Assembly (NCBI GenBank): GCA_030535235.1
Contig: JAUNCL010000007.1
Coordinates: 29,174 to 93,173, forward strand
Reading direction: 5' to 3'
DNA: 64,000 nucleotides
DNA from: Bacillota bacterium
GTDB taxonomy: Bacteria > Bacillota > Clostridia > Oscillospirales > Oscillospiraceae
The notes beneath the pieces are model-generated. The model saw only the letters and a list, made by a program, of their open reading frames with translations. It did not search any database and was not told the origin of the DNA. Shown here piece by piece: positions 25,880 through 33,805 of the stretch. The number at the start of each line of letters is the position of its first letter. Positions within the stretch are counted from its first letter, which is position 1. The translations under genes and the position numbers were made by a program.

Positions 25880-26146
25880 ATGGTAATCAAATCGGCAACC
25901 ACCCTGCGCAACGAGTATGACAGCGTAGTCACCTTGGCAAAAAGCAGACAAGAGCCCGTGTTCGTGACCAGAAACGGCGAAGGCGAAATGGTATTTCTGC
26001 CCATCGAGCTGTGGGAAAAACGGGAAGCGGAATTGAATCTTCTGGATAAACTCCTCAAGCGGGAACAAAGCCGCATCGCCGGCGCGAAAACCTTCTCCAT
26101 GGAGGAGATGACGGAACTGGCGGAGGCAGAGCTGCGTGAAGGTTGA
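25880..26146 (+). CDS. Phd/YefM-type antitoxin
   Basis: An 88-residue DNA-binding antitoxin. The N-terminal Phd/YefM fold is visible as IKSATTLRNEYDSVVTLAKS followed by EPVFVTRNGEGEMVFLP, the family's most conserved region. The tail is long and charged (EEMTELAEAELREG), typical of the toxin-binding extension. ATG 25880 follows AAAGGGG with 7 bases. The gene overlaps the toxin by 11 bases. The repressor of its own promoter would be the TA complex; no operator can be defined by eye. Confidence 0.88.
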   Translation: MVIKSATTLRNEYDSVVTLAKSRQEPVFVTRNGEGEMVFLPIELWEKREAELNLLDKLLKREQSRIAGAKTFSMEEMTELAEAELREG

Positions 26147-26447
26147 ATGGTTGTATGAAGCCCAGATGGAGTTCAGGGAGCTTCTGACCTACTACAAAAC
26201 CAACGTGGGGACAGCCAGCGCCCGGAAATTCTCCCGCAAAATTTTGGATTCGGTCCGCCAACTGGAGCAGTTCCCTGAGATGGGGGTGCTCAAAGAGGAG
26301 CGGCTGCTGGGCAGGTATGGGTTCCGCGCCCTCTTTGTGGGGCAGTATGTCTGTGTTTACCGCATCGACGGAGATACGGTCTATATCTACCATTTGGTGG
26401 ATGCCAGGACCAATTATATGTATCACATCTTTGGCATTGAGCCATAA
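26136..26447 (+). CDS. RelE/ParE-family toxin
   Basis: A 103-residue basic protein with the RelE/ParE fold: a first strand (VEWLYEAQMEFREL), a helix ending TYYKTN, and the core FPEMGVLKEERL...YGFRALFVGQYVCVYRID, then the C-terminal VYIYHLVDARTNY. The last part is the RelE-like region that carries catalytic residues in mRNA interferases, but I cannot assign ParE (gyrase) or RelE (ribosome) activity from sequence. The start is GTG, overlapping the antitoxin by 11 bases, as expected for a coupled pair. Confidence 0.87.
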   Translation: MKVEWLYEAQMEFRELLTYYKTNVGTASARKFSRKILDSVRQLEQFPEMGVLKEERLLGRYGFRALFVGQYVCVYRIDGDTVYIYHLVDARTNYMYHIFGIEP

Positions 26448-26451
26448 AATA

Positions 26452-26503
26452 AAACCCCACCCTCACGGCTTCTGCGGGCCTGTGAGGGTGGGGTTGTGTT
26501 CTG
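26452..26503. terminator. Bidirectional terminator between the TA pair and the ABC operon
   Basis: A 14-bp stem (AACCCCACCCTCAC/GTGAGGGTGGGGTT) with a 15-base loop. The T-run is better on the - strand (TTTTATTTT), closing the ABC operon; it also ends TA transcripts. Confidence 0.85.
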
Positions 26504-26511
26504 CTATAAAT

Positions 26512-27234
26512 TTACAGCACCTTGGCCAGGAAGCTCCTGGTGCGCTCCTCCTGGGGGTTGTTGAAGATCTCGGCGGGGGTGTTCTGCTCCACGATCCTGC
26601 CGTCGGCCATGAAGAGGACCCGGTCCCCCACCTCCCGGGCAAAGCCCATCTCGTGGGTGACCACCACCATGGTCATGCCGTCCTCGGCCAGCTGCTTCAT
26701 GACGTCCAGCACCTCGCCCACCATCTCGGGGTCCAGGGCGGAGGTGGGCTCGTCGAAGAGCATGACCTTGGGCTTCATGGCCAGGGCCCGGACAATGGCG
26801 ATGCGCTGCTTCTGGCCGCCGGAGAGCTGATTGGGATAGGCGTCGGCCTTGTCCACCAGGTCCACCACCTTCAGCAGGCGCATGGCCTCCTCGTCGGCCT
26901 CGGCCTGCTTCATGAGGCCGGTCTGGACGGGAGCCAGGGTGATGTTCTTCCGGATGGTCATGTTGGGGAAGAGGTTGAAGTGCTGGAAGACCATGCCCAT
27001 CCGCTGCCGCATCTTGTTGATGTCGGTCTTGGGGTCGGTGATGTCCACACCCTCAAAGGTGATGGTGCCGGCGGTGGGGTTTTCCAGCAGGTTCAGGCAC
27101 CGCAGGAAGGTGGACTTGCCGGAGCCGGAGGGGCCGATGACCACCACCTTCTCCCCGGGATAGATGTGCTCGGAGATATCCTTCAGGACCTCGTGGTCCC
27201 CAAAGGACTTGGAGAGATGTTTAACGTCGATCAC
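26512..27234 (-). CDS. Polar amino-acid ABC transporter ATP-binding protein
   Basis: A 240-residue ATPase of the GlnQ/HisP type that energises uptake. Walker [10 protein letters not shown] (about 34-42), the Q-loop in [13 protein letters not shown], signature LSGGQKQR, Walker [15 protein letters not shown], and the H-loop VTHEMGFA are all present. GTG start with AAGGAGG 10 bases upstream. It overlaps the permease by 14 bases. The operon order on the transcript is binding protein, permease, ATPase. The substrate is a polar amino acid or amino-acid-like compound, not more precisely known. Confidence 0.95.
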   Translation of the reverse strand: MIDVKHLSKSFGDHEVLKDISEHIYPGEKVVVIGPSGSGKSTFLRCLNLLENPTAGTITFEGVDITDPKTDINKMRQRMGMVFQHFNLFPNMTIRKNITLAPVQTGLMKQAEADEEAMRLLKVVDLVDKADAYPNQLSGGQKQRIAIVRALAMKPKVMLFDEPTSALDPEMVGEVLDVMKQLAEDGMTMVVVTHEMGFAREVGDRVLFMADGRIVEQNTPAEIFNNPQEERTRSFLAKVL

Positions 27235-27988
27235 CTTGACGCAGCCTCCTTTCCAGAATGCCCAGCAGCCAGGTGAAGATCATCACCAGCACCAGGTAGA
27301 TCGCGGCGGTGCCCAGCAGGGGGAACATCTGCTCATAGGTCCGGTTCATAACGCCCCGGGCGGCGTAGAGCAGTTCCTTGCCGCCGATGACCGTGATGAG
27401 GGAGGTGTCCTTCAGCAGGACGATGAACTCGTTGCCCAGGGCGGGCAGAATGGCCTTGATGGCCTGGGGGATGATGATAAAGCGCATGGTCTGGAAGTAG
27501 TTCAGACCCAGGGACCGGCCGGCCTCCATCTGGCCCTTGTCCACGGACATGAGGCCGCCCCGGATGATCTCGGCCACGTAGGCGCCGGAGTTGATGCCCA
27601 GGGTGAGGGTACCCACCATGGTGAAGTTGCGGCTGTTGGCGAAGATCAGCATGGCCATGATGAGCAGCTGGACCATCATGGGGGTGCCCCGGATGACGGT
27701 GACGTAGATCTTACAGATCAGATTCAGGATAAACAGGACGGGGTTCTTGTGACCGGGGCGCTGCTGGTCGTGGGCGGTGCGGATCATGGCCACCAGGATG
27801 CCCAGGACGATGCCCAGCACCAGGGCCATGGCGGTGACCAGCAGGGTGGTGCCGACGCCCTGGATGTACTGCTGCCAGCGGTCGGCCTCAAGAAAGGCCC
27901 GGTAGAACTTCAGGAAAAAATCCTGCCAGAAGGTCAGGTCCTGGGCGGGCAGAGCGGACAGGGCTTCAAAGGTGGAAGTCAGGTCCAT
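27221..27988 (-). CDS. Polar amino-acid ABC transporter permease
   Basis: A 255-residue inner-membrane permease with five or so hydrophobic segments. The EAA loop is visible at about 190-205 ([21 protein letters not shown]), and the N-terminal part carries [13 protein letters not shown], as in the HisM/GlnP family. ATG 27988 is chosen for AGGTG upstream; a GTG four codons earlier is less well supported. It overlaps the ATPase gene and follows the binding protein gene by 139 bases, which hold two hairpins. Confidence 0.95.
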   Translation of the reverse strand: MDLTSTFEALSALPAQDLTFWQDFFLKFYRAFLEADRWQQYIQGVGTTLLVTAMALVLGIVLGILVAMIRTAHDQQRPGHKNPVLFILNLICKIYVTVIRGTPMMVQLLIMAMLIFANSRNFTMVGTLTLGINSGAYVAEIIRGGLMSVDKGQMEAGRSLGLNYFQTMRFIIIPQAIKAILPALGNEFIVLLKDTSLITVIGGKELLYAARGVMNRTYEQMFPLLGTAAIYLVLVMIFTWLLGILERRLRQGDRR

Positions 27989-28028
27989 AGGGGGGATCAC
28001 CTCTCTCTAAATAGTGTGATTGGGACGG

Positions 28029-28105
28029 TTTTGCCGGTTATCGAAAAAAGCCCTGGGGACTTGCTTCGATAACCGGCAAAAGGGGCGGCGCGGTGGCCGC
28101 CCCTT
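28029..28105 (-). terminator. Two hairpins between binding protein and permease genes (attenuator-like)
   Basis: Read on the - strand the first is AGGGGCGGC/GCCGCCCCT followed by TTTT. The second is a 16-bp stem TTTTGCCGGTTATCGA/TCGATAACCGGCAAAA with a 21-base loop. This is the usual place for a partial terminator or an RNA-stabilising structure that keeps binding protein levels above those of the membrane parts. Confidence 0.65.
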
Positions 28106-28127
28106 CGGAAAAAATCCGGTATTTTGC

Positions 28128-28943
28128 TTACTCTGCGGCGATGTACTTGTCCAGAATGGTCTGGATGGTGCCGTCCTCGGTCAGCTCAGCCAGAGCGGCG
28201 TTGACAGCCTCCACCAGGGCGGTGTTGCCCTTGGCAAAGCCGATGGCGTAGTTCTCGGTGACATACTCGGTGTCCAGGATGGTCAGGCCGGCATTGGCTT
28301 CCACGAAGGCCTGGGCAGGAGCCTTGTCGATGACCACGCAGTCCACCTGGCCGTTCATCAGGGCCTGGACGGCGGTGATGCCGTTGTCATAGGCGGTGAC
28401 ATGCTCTTCGCCGTAGTCGTCGGTGCAGTAGATGTTGCCGGTGGTGCCGCGCTGGGTGCCGATCATCTGCTCACCCAGGTTGTCCAGGGTGACGTCGGAG
28501 CCTTCCTTCACGATGATCACCTGCACGCCGGTGGCATAGCTCTCGGAGAAGTCCATGACGGCCAGACGCTCGTCGTTGACGGTGACACCGGCCATGACCA
28601 TGTCGCTCTTGCCGTTCTGGGCGGCCATCAGGGCGGCGTCAAAGTCCATGTCGTCGATCTGGAGCTCCAGGCCCAGCTTGTCGGCGATGGCCTGGGCGAT
28701 CTCCACGTCGATGCCCTCGTACTCGCCGGCGTCGTTGGTCATCTCATAGGGAGGGAAGGCGGCGTTGGTGGACATGGTCAGCACGCCCTCGGTAACGGTG
28801 GTCAGGGTGCCCTCCTCAGCGGGCTCGGTGACCTCGGTGCCCTCGGTCTCGGGGGCGGGCTCTTCTTTGCCGCCGCAGGCGGTCAGAGCGCAGACGGACA
28901 GCAGCATGGCTGCGGCCATCAGGACAGAAAGAAACTTCTTCAT
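28128..28943 (-). CDS. Polar amino-acid ABC transporter substrate-binding lipoprotein
   Basis: A 271-residue lipoprotein that captures the substrate outside the cell. Signal peptide with lipobox LTAC (Cys at about 22), then a long acidic linker (EEPAPETEGTEVTEP). The SBP_bac_3 fold is seen in TNAAFPPYEMTND, EGIDVEIAQAIADKLG, and QVIIVKEGSDV. ATG 28943 has GAGG upstream; a longer open frame has no ribosome site. First gene of the three-gene operon, with a clear promoter. Confidence 0.95.
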   Translation of the reverse strand: MKKFLSVLMAAAMLLSVCALTACGGKEEPAPETEGTEVTEPAEEGTLTTVTEGVLTMSTNAAFPPYEMTNDAGEYEGIDVEIAQAIADKLGLELQIDDMDFDAALMAAQNGKSDMVMAGVTVNDERLAVMDFSESYATGVQVIIVKEGSDVTLDNLGEQMIGTQRGTTGNIYCTDDYGEEHVTAYDNGITAVQALMNGQVDCVVIDKAPAQAFVEANAGLTILDTEYVTENYAIGFAKGNTALVEAVNAALAELTEDGTIQTILDKYIAAE

Positions 28944-29004
28944 TTTGTAACCTCTTTTCAAATTTTCATTGGTTGGCGCAATCAGCCAACTTAAGAACAC
29001 TTGG

Positions 29005-29033
29005 ATTATACGCAGGATTCAATAAAAATGCAA
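29005..29033 (-). promoter_or_regulatory. Promoter of the amino-acid ABC operon
   Basis: On the - strand: TTGCAT and TATAAT with a 17-base spacer, about 55 bases upstream of the binding-protein ATG. Confidence 0.75.
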
Positions 29034-29074
29034 GGGGGGCCGGAGGGCTTTTCTATATATTCGGCAAATTGCAA

Positions 29075-29107
29075 GAAAAGGGCAGTGTGGTTTTCACCAC
29101 ACTGCCC
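29075..29107 (-). terminator. Terminator of the crotonase gene
   Basis: Stem GGGCAGTGTGG/CCACACTGCCC with a 6-base loop followed by TTTTCTT on the - strand. Confidence 0.85.
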
Positions 29108-29178
29108 AATTTCAACAAGATAAATATTCACTTTCAGCGAATATTGTATATTCCTCGACTCCGGGGAGGCAGGGAATA

Positions 29179-29955
29179 TCAGATGAAGTTTGCCTTGCGC
29201 TTCTCCAGGAATGCGCCCAGGCCTTCCTCGGCGTTGGCGTGCATACGGACGGCGGCCTGATCGGCGGTCTCTTCCTTCAGCAGCTGCTCCAGGGTGGTCT
29301 CGTGAGCCTTGTTCATCAGGGCCTTGGACTTGGTGTAGCAGTTCAGGGGGCCGCGGGCGATCTTGGTGGCCAGCTTCATAGCCTCGTCCATCAGCTGATC
29401 GGCGGGATAGACATAGTTGGCGATGCCCAGGGTCTTCATCTCGTCAGCCTTGACCACGCGCTGGGTCAGCATCAGCTCCTTAGCGATGTTGGGGCCAACA
29501 ACGCGGGGCAGCAGGTAGTGGCAGGCGCAGTCGGGGATCAGACCGACCTGACCGAAGGCCACGATGAACATGGCGTTGTCAGCCACCAGAGCGATGTCAC
29601 CAGCCATCAGCAGGGAGGTGCCGGCGCCGGCGATAGCGCCGTGAGCAGCGGTGATGACGGGCTTGGGGAAGGTGTTCAGCAGGGTGGTGAAGCCGCCGGC
29701 CACGGTCATGAAGTCAAAGAAGGCTTCCTCGGTGGTGATGGACTTCATCTCAGCGATGTCGCCGCCGGCGCAGAAAGCGCGGCCCTCGGCGTTCAGGATG
29801 ACGCAGCGGACAGCGTCGTCAGCCTTGGCAGCCTCGAAAGCGGTGGTCAGATCGGCGAAGATCTGCTTGTTCAGGGAGTTCATAGCCTTGGTGCGGTTCA
29901 TGCTGACAACAGCAACGGCGCCTTCCACGCGATACAGGACGGTTTCGAGTTCCAT
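29179..29955 (-). CDS. Crotonase-family enzyme, PaaG-like isomerase rather than hydratase
   Basis: A 258-residue acyl-CoA enzyme. Oxyanion-hole segments are CAGGDIAEM and HGAIAGAGTSLLMAGD. The two glutamates of enoyl-CoA hydratase (rat Glu144 and Glu164) align with Ser (GAGTSLL) and Phe (VAFGQVG), so hydratase chemistry is unlikely. The Asp in GLIPDCAC aligns with the catalytic Asp of PaaG-type isomerases and is kept. So it probably moves a double bond or rearranges an acyl-CoA. It stands alone, with its own promoter and terminator, and no acyl-CoA dehydrogenase or thiolase is nearby. A generic name 'enoyl-CoA hydratase' would be misleading. Confidence 0.85.
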   Translation of the reverse strand: MELETVLYRVEGAVAVVSMNRTKAMNSLNKQIFADLTTAFEAAKADDAVRCVILNAEGRAFCAGGDIAEMKSITTEEAFFDFMTVAGGFTTLLNTFPKPVITAAHGAIAGAGTSLLMAGDIALVADNAMFIVAFGQVGLIPDCACHYLLPRVVGPNIAKELMLTQRVVKADEMKTLGIANYVYPADQLMDEAMKLATKIARGPLNCYTKSKALMNKAHETTLEQLLKEETADQAAVRMHANAEEGLGAFLEKRKANFI

Positions 29956-30023
29956 AGTAATCGTGCTCCTTTATTTTTATTCTTGGGTCATACAGGAAAA
30001 AATCCCATGCTAATACAAAATAA

Positions 30024-30052
30024 ATTATACCACAGCCTTTTGCCGTTGAAAA
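30024..30052 (-). promoter_or_regulatory. Promoter of the crotonase gene
   Basis: On the - strand: TTTTCA and TATAAT with a 17-base spacer, about 70 bases before the ATG. Confidence 0.6.
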
Positions 30053-30085
30053 GGATATTTTGTAATTTCTTTTGGGTTTCCCACA

Positions 30086-30246
30086 GGGGCGTGGTTTCAG
30101 CCCTTCGGGTGTCGGCGGGAGCAAGCCCCCGCCCTACGGCGTGACAGCCAACGCTGCAAGGCTTTTTCGATAAGGGACGCAGCGGAACGGGCCCGTTCCC
30201 TGCATGGGGTTGTTCGGTATAGTACACGACTTTCTCGACAGACTGA
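30086..30246. repeat. Rearranged copy of the MITE-like element
   Basis: 30086-30174 is the reverse complement of the left module of the 12824-13019 element (GGCGGGAGCAAGCCCCCGCC and the GCTTTTTCGATAAG end). 30184-30246 is the right module in direct orientation, including the short palindrome GGAACGGGCCCGTTCC and the end ACGACTTTCTCGACAGACTG. So one module is flipped relative to the other. It fills most of the 334-base gap 29956-30289. The rest is the crotonase promoter and a hairpin (GCCGCCTTCC/GGAGGCGGC) at 30251-30275. Confidence 0.75.
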
Positions 30247-30289
30247 AATTTCGCCGCCTTCCATTTGGGAGGCGGCGAGATTTTTTCTC

Positions 30290-31696
30290 TTATTTCAAAA
30301 ACATCCGCAGGAGCTTTTCGTTGATCTTCTGATAGGGCATATACCGCATGGGCAGGTCCATCCAGGTGGCCTTATCCACAATGGACCGGTAGTGAGTGAA
30401 GGTGTCAAAGCTCTTCTTGCCGTGGTAGCTGCCCATGCCGCTGGCTCCCACGCCGCCGAAGCCCATGTGGTGGGTGGCCAGGTGGATGATGGTGTCGTTG
30501 ACACAGCCGCCGCCGAAGGAGCAGTTGTTCATGACCTGCTCCACCGTCCGCTTGGACTTGGTGAAGAGGTACAGGGCCAGGGGCTTCTCCCGGTGGTTGA
30601 TGAAGTCGATGGCCTGGTCCAGGGTCTCGTAGGGGAGGATGGGCAGGATAGGCCCGAAGATCTCCTCCCCCATGGGCTTGGAGTTGGCCTCCAGGGTGTC
30701 CGCCACCAGGGTGGGGGCGATCCAGCCGCTCTCCCCGTCGGGGTCGTTCCGGTGGCCGCCGCCGAAGAGGATGTGCTCCCCCTCCAGCAGGCCCTGGAGC
30801 CGGTTGAAGTGCTTGCGGTTGATGATGCGGACGAACTCCGGGTTCTCCATGGGCTCCCTGCCCAGCATCCTCACGAACTGCTTTTTCAGCTGGGCCACCA
30901 GCTCGTCCTTCACCGTCCGGTCCACCAGACAGTAGTCGGGAGCCACACAGGTCTGGCCGGCGTTCAGCAGCTTGCCAAAGGCCAACCGCTTGGCGGTGAG
31001 GGGGATATTGGCCGTCTTGTCCACGATGACGGGACTCTTGCCACCCAGCTCCAGGGTCACGGGGGTCAGGTGGCGGCTGGCCTTTTCCATGACCAGCTTG
31101 CCCACGTCCACGCTGCCGGTAAAGAAGATGTAGTCGAACCGCTGCTCCAGCAGGGCGGAGTTCTGCTCCCGGCCCCCCTCGATGACGGCCACCCACTCCG
31201 GCGGGAAGACGGCGGCAATGAGGTCGGCCAGGGCGTGGCTCACGTTGGGGGCGTAGGCGCTGGGCTTCAGCACCACGCAGTTGCCCGCCGCCACCGCCCC
31301 GAAGAGAGGCTCCAGGCTCAGCAGGCAGGGGTAGTTCCAGGGGGACATCACCAGGGTCACCCCGTAGGGCTCCGGCAGCTCATAGCTTTTGGCGGCGAAC
31401 TGGGGCAGGGGGGTGGGCTTCCACTGGGGCTTGGCCCACCGGGGCGTCTTTTTGATGAGATACCCGATCTCATCCAGACACAGGCCCACCTCGCACATGT
31501 AGCCCTCAAAGTGGGACTTGTTCAGGTCGGCCTGCAGGGCGTCCAGCAGCATGGTTTCCCGGTCAAGGATCTCCTGGCGAAGCCGCTCCAGGGCTTTGAC
31601 CCGGACGGAGACCGGCCGAGTGGCGCCGGTGCGGAAGTAAGCCCGCTGACGGGCCACGGTTTTCTCAATGGTATTCACCTGGGTGGCAGCGTTCAT
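30290..31696 (-). CDS. Aldehyde dehydrogenase (class 3-like)
   Basis: A 468-residue NAD(P)-dependent enzyme that oxidises aldehydes to acids. Catalytic Cys250 in NAGQTC and Glu216 in ELGGKSP, with the nucleotide-binding FFTGSVDVGK. Length and lack of the N-terminal extension place it in the class 3 (YwdH/ALDH3-like) group, which often accepts medium or long-chain aldehydes. ATG overlaps the upstream alcohol dehydrogenase by four bases. Together the two can take an alcohol to a carboxylate or, with reverse flux, an acid-derived aldehyde to alcohol. Confidence 0.95.
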   Translation of the reverse strand: MNAATQVNTIEKTVARQRAYFRTGATRPVSVRVKALERLRQEILDRETMLLDALQADLNKSHFEGYMCEVGLCLDEIGYLIKKTPRWAKPQWKPTPLPQFAAKSYELPEPYGVTLVMSPWNYPCLLSLEPLFGAVAAGNCVVLKPSAYAPNVSHALADLIAAVFPPEWVAVIEGGREQNSALLEQRFDYIFFTGSVDVGKLVMEKASRHLTPVTLELGGKSPVIVDKTANIPLTAKRLAFGKLLNAGQTCVAPDYCLVDRTVKDELVAQLKKQFVRMLGREPMENPEFVRIINRKHFNRLQGLLEGEHILFGGGHRNDPDGESGWIAPTLVADTLEANSKPMGEEIFGPILPILPYETLDQAIDFINHREKPLALYLFTKSKRTVEQVMNNCSFGGGCVNDTIIHLATHHMGFGGVGASGMGSYHGKKSFDTFTHYRSIVDKATWMDLPMRYMPYQKINEKLLRMFLK

Positions 31697-32880
31697 GACC
31701 AGACCTCCTCGAGAATGGCGATGATATCAGGGTAGTCCGCCTGGGCGGGGTTCACCACGATGGCCCCGTCGTTGAGGGCCTTTTTGGCCACGGCGTCGAA
31801 GTCGGACCGGTTCACCTTGCCGGTGTCCTGGAGGCAGGTGGGCAGGCCGCAGAGGTCGGCCAGCTCCCGGCGGAGCTTGGTCAAAAACTCGATGGTCTTC
31901 TCCGCCCGCTGGTCCGCCGGGGTCTGGGCATAGACCTCGGGACCGGCCAGGTGGAGGAGAAGCTCGCCGTAGCGGTCCCGGCACACAGGCAGGTTATACT
32001 TCATCACGGCAGGCAGCAGGATGGTCATGGCGTCACCGTGGGCCACCCGGCAGACTCCGCCCAGGGCGTGACCGATGGCGTGGACCAGCCCCACCATGGA
32101 GTTGGAAAAGGCCGCCCCGGCCAGGAGGCTGCCGTTGGCCATGACCATGCGGGCCTTCCGGTTCTTCCCCTCCCGGACGGCCACCGGCAGGGCCCGGACG
32201 ATCTGGCCCATGGCCTTCTCCGCAAAGGCGTCGCTGACCGGGTTCCGCTGGAGGCAGGTGGCCGCCTCGATGGCGTGGACCAGGGCGTCGAAGCCGGTGG
32301 AGGCGGTGATGCGGGGGGGCAGGGTCTCGGTCATCCGGGGGTCCAGCACCGCCACGTCGGGCAGGAGGTGGTAGCTGATGAACTCCATCTTCACCTTGGT
32401 CTCATGGTTGGCGATGACCGAGACAATGGTGGCCTCGCTGCCGGTGCCGGCAGTGGTGGGGACGGCCACGAAGGGGACGTGCTCGCCCCGGGGCAGGACC
32501 TCGCAGCCGGCGGACTCCAGCAGGTCGTGACCCGCCTGGGCCAGGACCATGCCCACCCCCTTGGCGGTGTCAATGACCGACCCGCCCCCCAGGGCGATGA
32601 GGGCGTCGCAGCCCAGCTGGCGGTAGAGGGCGGCCACCTGGTTCACCACCTGGACGGAGGAGTCCGGAGGAACCTGGCAAAAGGTCTCCACGGAGGTCAT
32701 GCCCCCCTGGGCCAGAGCGCCCAGGAGAATTTTTACCGAGCCCACCTTCTCCAGCCCCTGGTCGCTGAGCAGGAGGGGCCGGTGGGCCCCCAGGGTGTTC
32801 AGCTCGTGGGGGATGTGCTCTAAGGCCTCCGCCCCGGAGAGAATTTTCCCGGGCAATTTGAATTCATAGTAAGCTCCCAT
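31693..32880 (-). CDS. Iron-containing alcohol dehydrogenase
   Basis: A 395-residue group III ADH. The NAD-binding GGGSVIDTAKG and the metal-ligand region GFDALVHAIEA (Asp, His) and GLVHAIGHALGG (His, His) are complete. The start ATG has GGGGAGG upstream. It is 6 bases from the SCP2-like gene and overlaps the aldehyde dehydrogenase by ATGA, so the three form a tight operon. Substrate chain length cannot be read from sequence. The SCP2-like partner suggests a lipophilic one. Confidence 0.95.
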   Translation of the reverse strand: MGAYYEFKLPGKILSGAEALEHIPHELNTLGAHRPLLLSDQGLEKVGSVKILLGALAQGGMTSVETFCQVPPDSSVQVVNQVAALYRQLGCDALIALGGGSVIDTAKGVGMVLAQAGHDLLESAGCEVLPRGEHVPFVAVPTTAGTGSEATIVSVIANHETKVKMEFISYHLLPDVAVLDPRMTETLPPRITASTGFDALVHAIEAATCLQRNPVSDAFAEKAMGQIVRALPVAVREGKNRKARMVMANGSLLAGAAFSNSMVGLVHAIGHALGGVCRVAHGDAMTILLPAVMKYNLPVCRDRYGELLLHLAGPEVYAQTPADQRAEKTIEFLTKLRRELADLCGLPTCLQDTGKVNRSDFDAVAKKALNDGAIVVNPAQADYPDIIAILEEVWS

Positions 32881-32886
32881 CTCGGT

Positions 32887-33375
32887 TTACCTCCCCAACA
32901 GCACCGCCTGATAGACCCGGGCGGCGCAGACTTCTTTCTTCGGCAGCCGTTTCAGCAGCCGCTTGGCCCAGAAGGAGGGGAAGAGATACCCCTCCACCAG
33001 GTCGATACATCGGACGAAGGGCATGGCCAGCCCCATGTCCCCCCGGAGGACAAACTTGTGCTGGGCATAGGCCCCGGCCACGCTGAGCTGCCCGGTAAAG
33101 ACCTTAAAGGCGTCGGCGGGGCTTTTGAAGCGGATGGTCACATCCCCCTGGGTGTCCTTGGGCAGCTTCTGGAAGCCGTCCTTGGTGCCGGTGATGGTGA
33201 ACCCGGCAGCGCCGGGGACCTCCAGCCGCAGGGTCTTCCCCTGGGGCCAGTTTTTGGCCTCCGCCCGGATGCGGCTGTCTTTCCGGGACAGGTATTTCAA
33301 GGCGCGCAGCAGGCAGCCGGAGACCAGGCTGCAGGTGGCGCACTGCAAACAGGTTTTCACAGATCCATGGGACAT
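32887..33375 (-). CDS. SCP2-like lipid-binding domain protein
   Basis: A 162-residue protein. The core ('FTITGTKDGFQKLP', 'VTIRFKSPADAFKVFTGQ', 'HKFVLRGDMGLAM') resembles SCP2-type sterol/lipid-binding domains. The N-terminus has a cysteine cluster (CLQCATCSLVSGCLL), not usual in the family. No signal peptide. ATG 33375 has GGAGGGG upstream. It is the first gene of an operon with the alcohol and aldehyde dehydrogenases. It could present a hydrophobic alcohol or aldehyde to those enzymes. The family assignment is by pattern only and should be tested. Confidence 0.65.
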   Translation of the reverse strand: MSHGSVKTCLQCATCSLVSGCLLRALKYLSRKDSRIRAEAKNWPQGKTLRLEVPGAAGFTITGTKDGFQKLPKDTQGDVTIRFKSPADAFKVFTGQLSVAGAYAQHKFVLRGDMGLAMPFVRCIDLVEGYLFPSFWAKRLLKRLPKKEVCAARVYQAVLLGR

Positions 33376-33478
33376 AGATCCACCCCTCCTTTGGTATACA
33401 ATGGTTACCTATTTAATGATATATAATACTACGAATTAGATACGATTGCAAGGGGAGGAAGCGCAGAGGGGTTCCTCC

Positions 33479-33617
33479 ACCTCCTTGCCTCCCCCTCTGG
33501 GGGAGGTGGATTCGCCCGAAGGGCGAAGACGGAGAGGGCTGCTCCGTATCGGCAGTAATTTGCCCTCTCAGTCACGGCTGCGCCGTGCCAGCTCTCCCAG
33601 AGGGAGAGCCAAGGGGG
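33479..33617. repeat. Dimeric inverted repeat (CTTGxCTCxCCC...GGGAGAGCCAAG)
   Basis: Two ~55-bp units head to head. Each unit holds a CTCCC...GGGAG hairpin, a second variable hairpin (GTGGATTCGCCC... and CACGGCTGCGCCGTG) and a GAGAGGG box. The outer ends are inverted copies of CTTGGCTCTCCC. Similar pairs lie at 36651, 43401, 45602 and, turned outside-in, at 50330. It fills part of the 430-base gap 33376-33805. Confidence 0.75.
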
Positions 33618-33621
33618 CTCA

Positions 33622-33738
33622 TCATACAATCCACCCCATCGTAGGGGCGCTTCATGAAGCGCCCGAAATGTAGCAGATATCCTCCACGCAGCCCGGGCGA
33701 TTCGTGAATCGCCCCTACAAAATGGGTAGGTGGTGGTC
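33622..33738. repeat. ~115-bp palindromic intergenic repeat, copy 2
   Basis: Same order of modules as 573-690: GGGGCGCTTCATGAAGCGCC, a ~30-base spacer with CCTCCACGCAGC, then GGGCGATTCGTGAATCGCCC. It sits next to the dimeric repeat. Confidence 0.75.
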
Positions 33739-33770
33739 ATACAATCCACTTCTACCATCTTTTGGATACC

Positions 33771-33800
33771 CAAAAAGCCTCCCGGGCGGGAGGCTTTTTG
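33771..33800. terminator. Terminator of hydG
   Basis: Stem AAAAAGCCTCCC/GGGAGGCTTTTT, symmetric with T-runs on both strands. It ends the hyd operon. Confidence 0.85.
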
Positions 33801-33805
33801 CTGTC

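Noticed and set aside
33440-33760. CRISPR-like array because of several repeated short segments.
   Set aside because: The repeats are inverted, of two families, and not regularly spaced. No cas genes.
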